A stretch of DNA of 64,000 nucleotides, taken from Anadara kagoshimensis (Eukaryota > Mollusca > Bivalvia > Arcoida > Arcidae). A program made the position numbers and the translations under genes. Positions 63,601 to 64,000 of this stretch are shown in pieces (the stretch's first letter is position 1; each line of letters opens with the position of its first letter). The stretch lies in contig CM037874.1 in NCBI GenBank assembly GCA_021292105.1, forward strand, positions 16,598,615-16,662,614, in the 5' to 3' direction. Below the pieces are notes generated by a model. It was not told the origin of the DNA. It worked only from the letters and a program-made list of their open reading frames with translations, and searched no databases.

Positions 63601-64000
63601 ACAGGTAGATACATCACTGTAAAACAATGGCTGGTGACATGTGATACATCACTGTAAAACAATGACTGGTGACAGGTAGATACATCACTGTTATACAATG
63701 GCTGGTGACAGGTAGATACATCACTGTAAAACAATGGCTGATGACACGTAGATACATGACTGTAAAACAATGGCTAGTGACAGGTAGATACATCACTGTA
63801 AAACAATGGCTGATGACAGGTAGATACATCACTGTAAAACAAAGGCTGGCGACAGGTAGATACATGACTGTAAAACAATGGCTGGTGACAGGTAGATGCA
63901 TCACTGTAAAACAATAGCTGATGACAGGTAGATACATGACTGTAAAACAATGACTGGTGACAGGTAGATACATCACTGTAAAACAATGGCTGATGACACG
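60605..64000. repeat. Second copy of a segment of 3.4 kb or more of array C
   Basis: The unit order of 60,605-64,000 follows that of the earlier part of array C, with breaks. Rare marks align: GACCGGACCGATGACAGG at 56,733 and 63,228 (offset 6,495), and a CATTGGCTGG unit with GTAAA at 56,401 and 62,930 (offset 6,529). The 34-bp difference is one unit missing from the right copy near 63,136. Another pair of marks (CATCCTTGTTAAACAATAGC) is at 54,528 and 61,063. The copy continues past the window. Confidence 0.9.

Larger units (their letters stand above)
54056..64000. repeat. Minisatellite array C (36-bp unit), open at the window end
   Basis: About 276 tandem copies of a 36-bp unit with ACATGACTGTAAAACAATGG or ACATCACTGTAAAACAATAG, then CTGGTGACAGGTAGAT or CTGATGACAGGTAGAT. 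Two-state variants (GACTG/CACTG, GGTGA/GATGA, TAAAA/TTAAA, ATGGC/ATAGC/ATGAC) produce a readable barcode of units. Since 36 is a multiple of three and stops are rare on the minus strand, very long frames of period 12 appear (for example 57,585-59,606, 673 codons). They have no non-repeat domain, signal or boundary of a gene, and two frames are open at once. Confidence 0.97.

Noticed and set aside
54056-64000. CRISPR-like array
   Set aside because: Units are directly adjacent with no unique spacers, the setting is eukaryotic, and there are no cas genes.

Overview
This is eukaryotic nuclear DNA: AT-rich, nearly gene-free, with GT-AG exon boundaries, tRNA-derived SINE fragments, DNA transposons with TA duplications, retroelement relics and three large tandem arrays. 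The repeat types (short elements ending in GCTCACCTG / CAGGTGAGC, SINE tails of the CAACCAACCAACC type, a multicopy gene family with ADTR / DTD / FHAIT motifs) and the SH2B-type exon look like a marine mollusc, most likely a bivalve. That attribution is inference from remembered families; no search was run. No CRISPR, operon or prokaryotic feature is present.

Layout. 1-2,909: interspersed repeats. 2,910-13,696: array A, a 36-bp minisatellite split by an 838-bp insertion (6,809-7,646). 13,697-18,980: AT-rich DNA with a decayed tyrosine-recombinase gene (minus), a palindrome-rich patch and two tRNA-like SINE relics. 18,982-20,141: a TA-flanked DNA element carrying a SINE with a 13-bp duplication. 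21,227-21,402 (minus): the one secure host coding exon, the N-terminal half of an SH2 domain of SH2B adaptor type. 21,625-26,432: a mariner copy split by 3.8 kb of other repeats. 28,550-28,617 (minus): a possible short exon encoding MGSCFG. 29,112-39,252: array B, units of about 47-62 bp with several higher-order periods. 42,222-44,613: a long-TIR element with a 9-bp duplication and a TA-flanked element nested in it. 45,380-46,760 and 49,560-50,160: decayed multicopy-family and reverse-transcriptase genes. 50,222-53,700: duplications, palindromes, a minisatellite and a SINE. 54,056-64,000: array C, another 36-bp minisatellite with higher-order duplications, running off the window.

Only the SH2 exon, and perhaps the 28.6-kb exon and a donor site near 40.18 kb, suggest a living gene. 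If they belong together, a minus-strand SH2B-like gene would have introns holding array B and most of the transposons. I found no intact mobile-element gene and no convincing new biological system. The notable content is the nested-insertion record and the structure of the three arrays. Almost every long open frame here is an artefact of tandem repeats whose period is a multiple of three.
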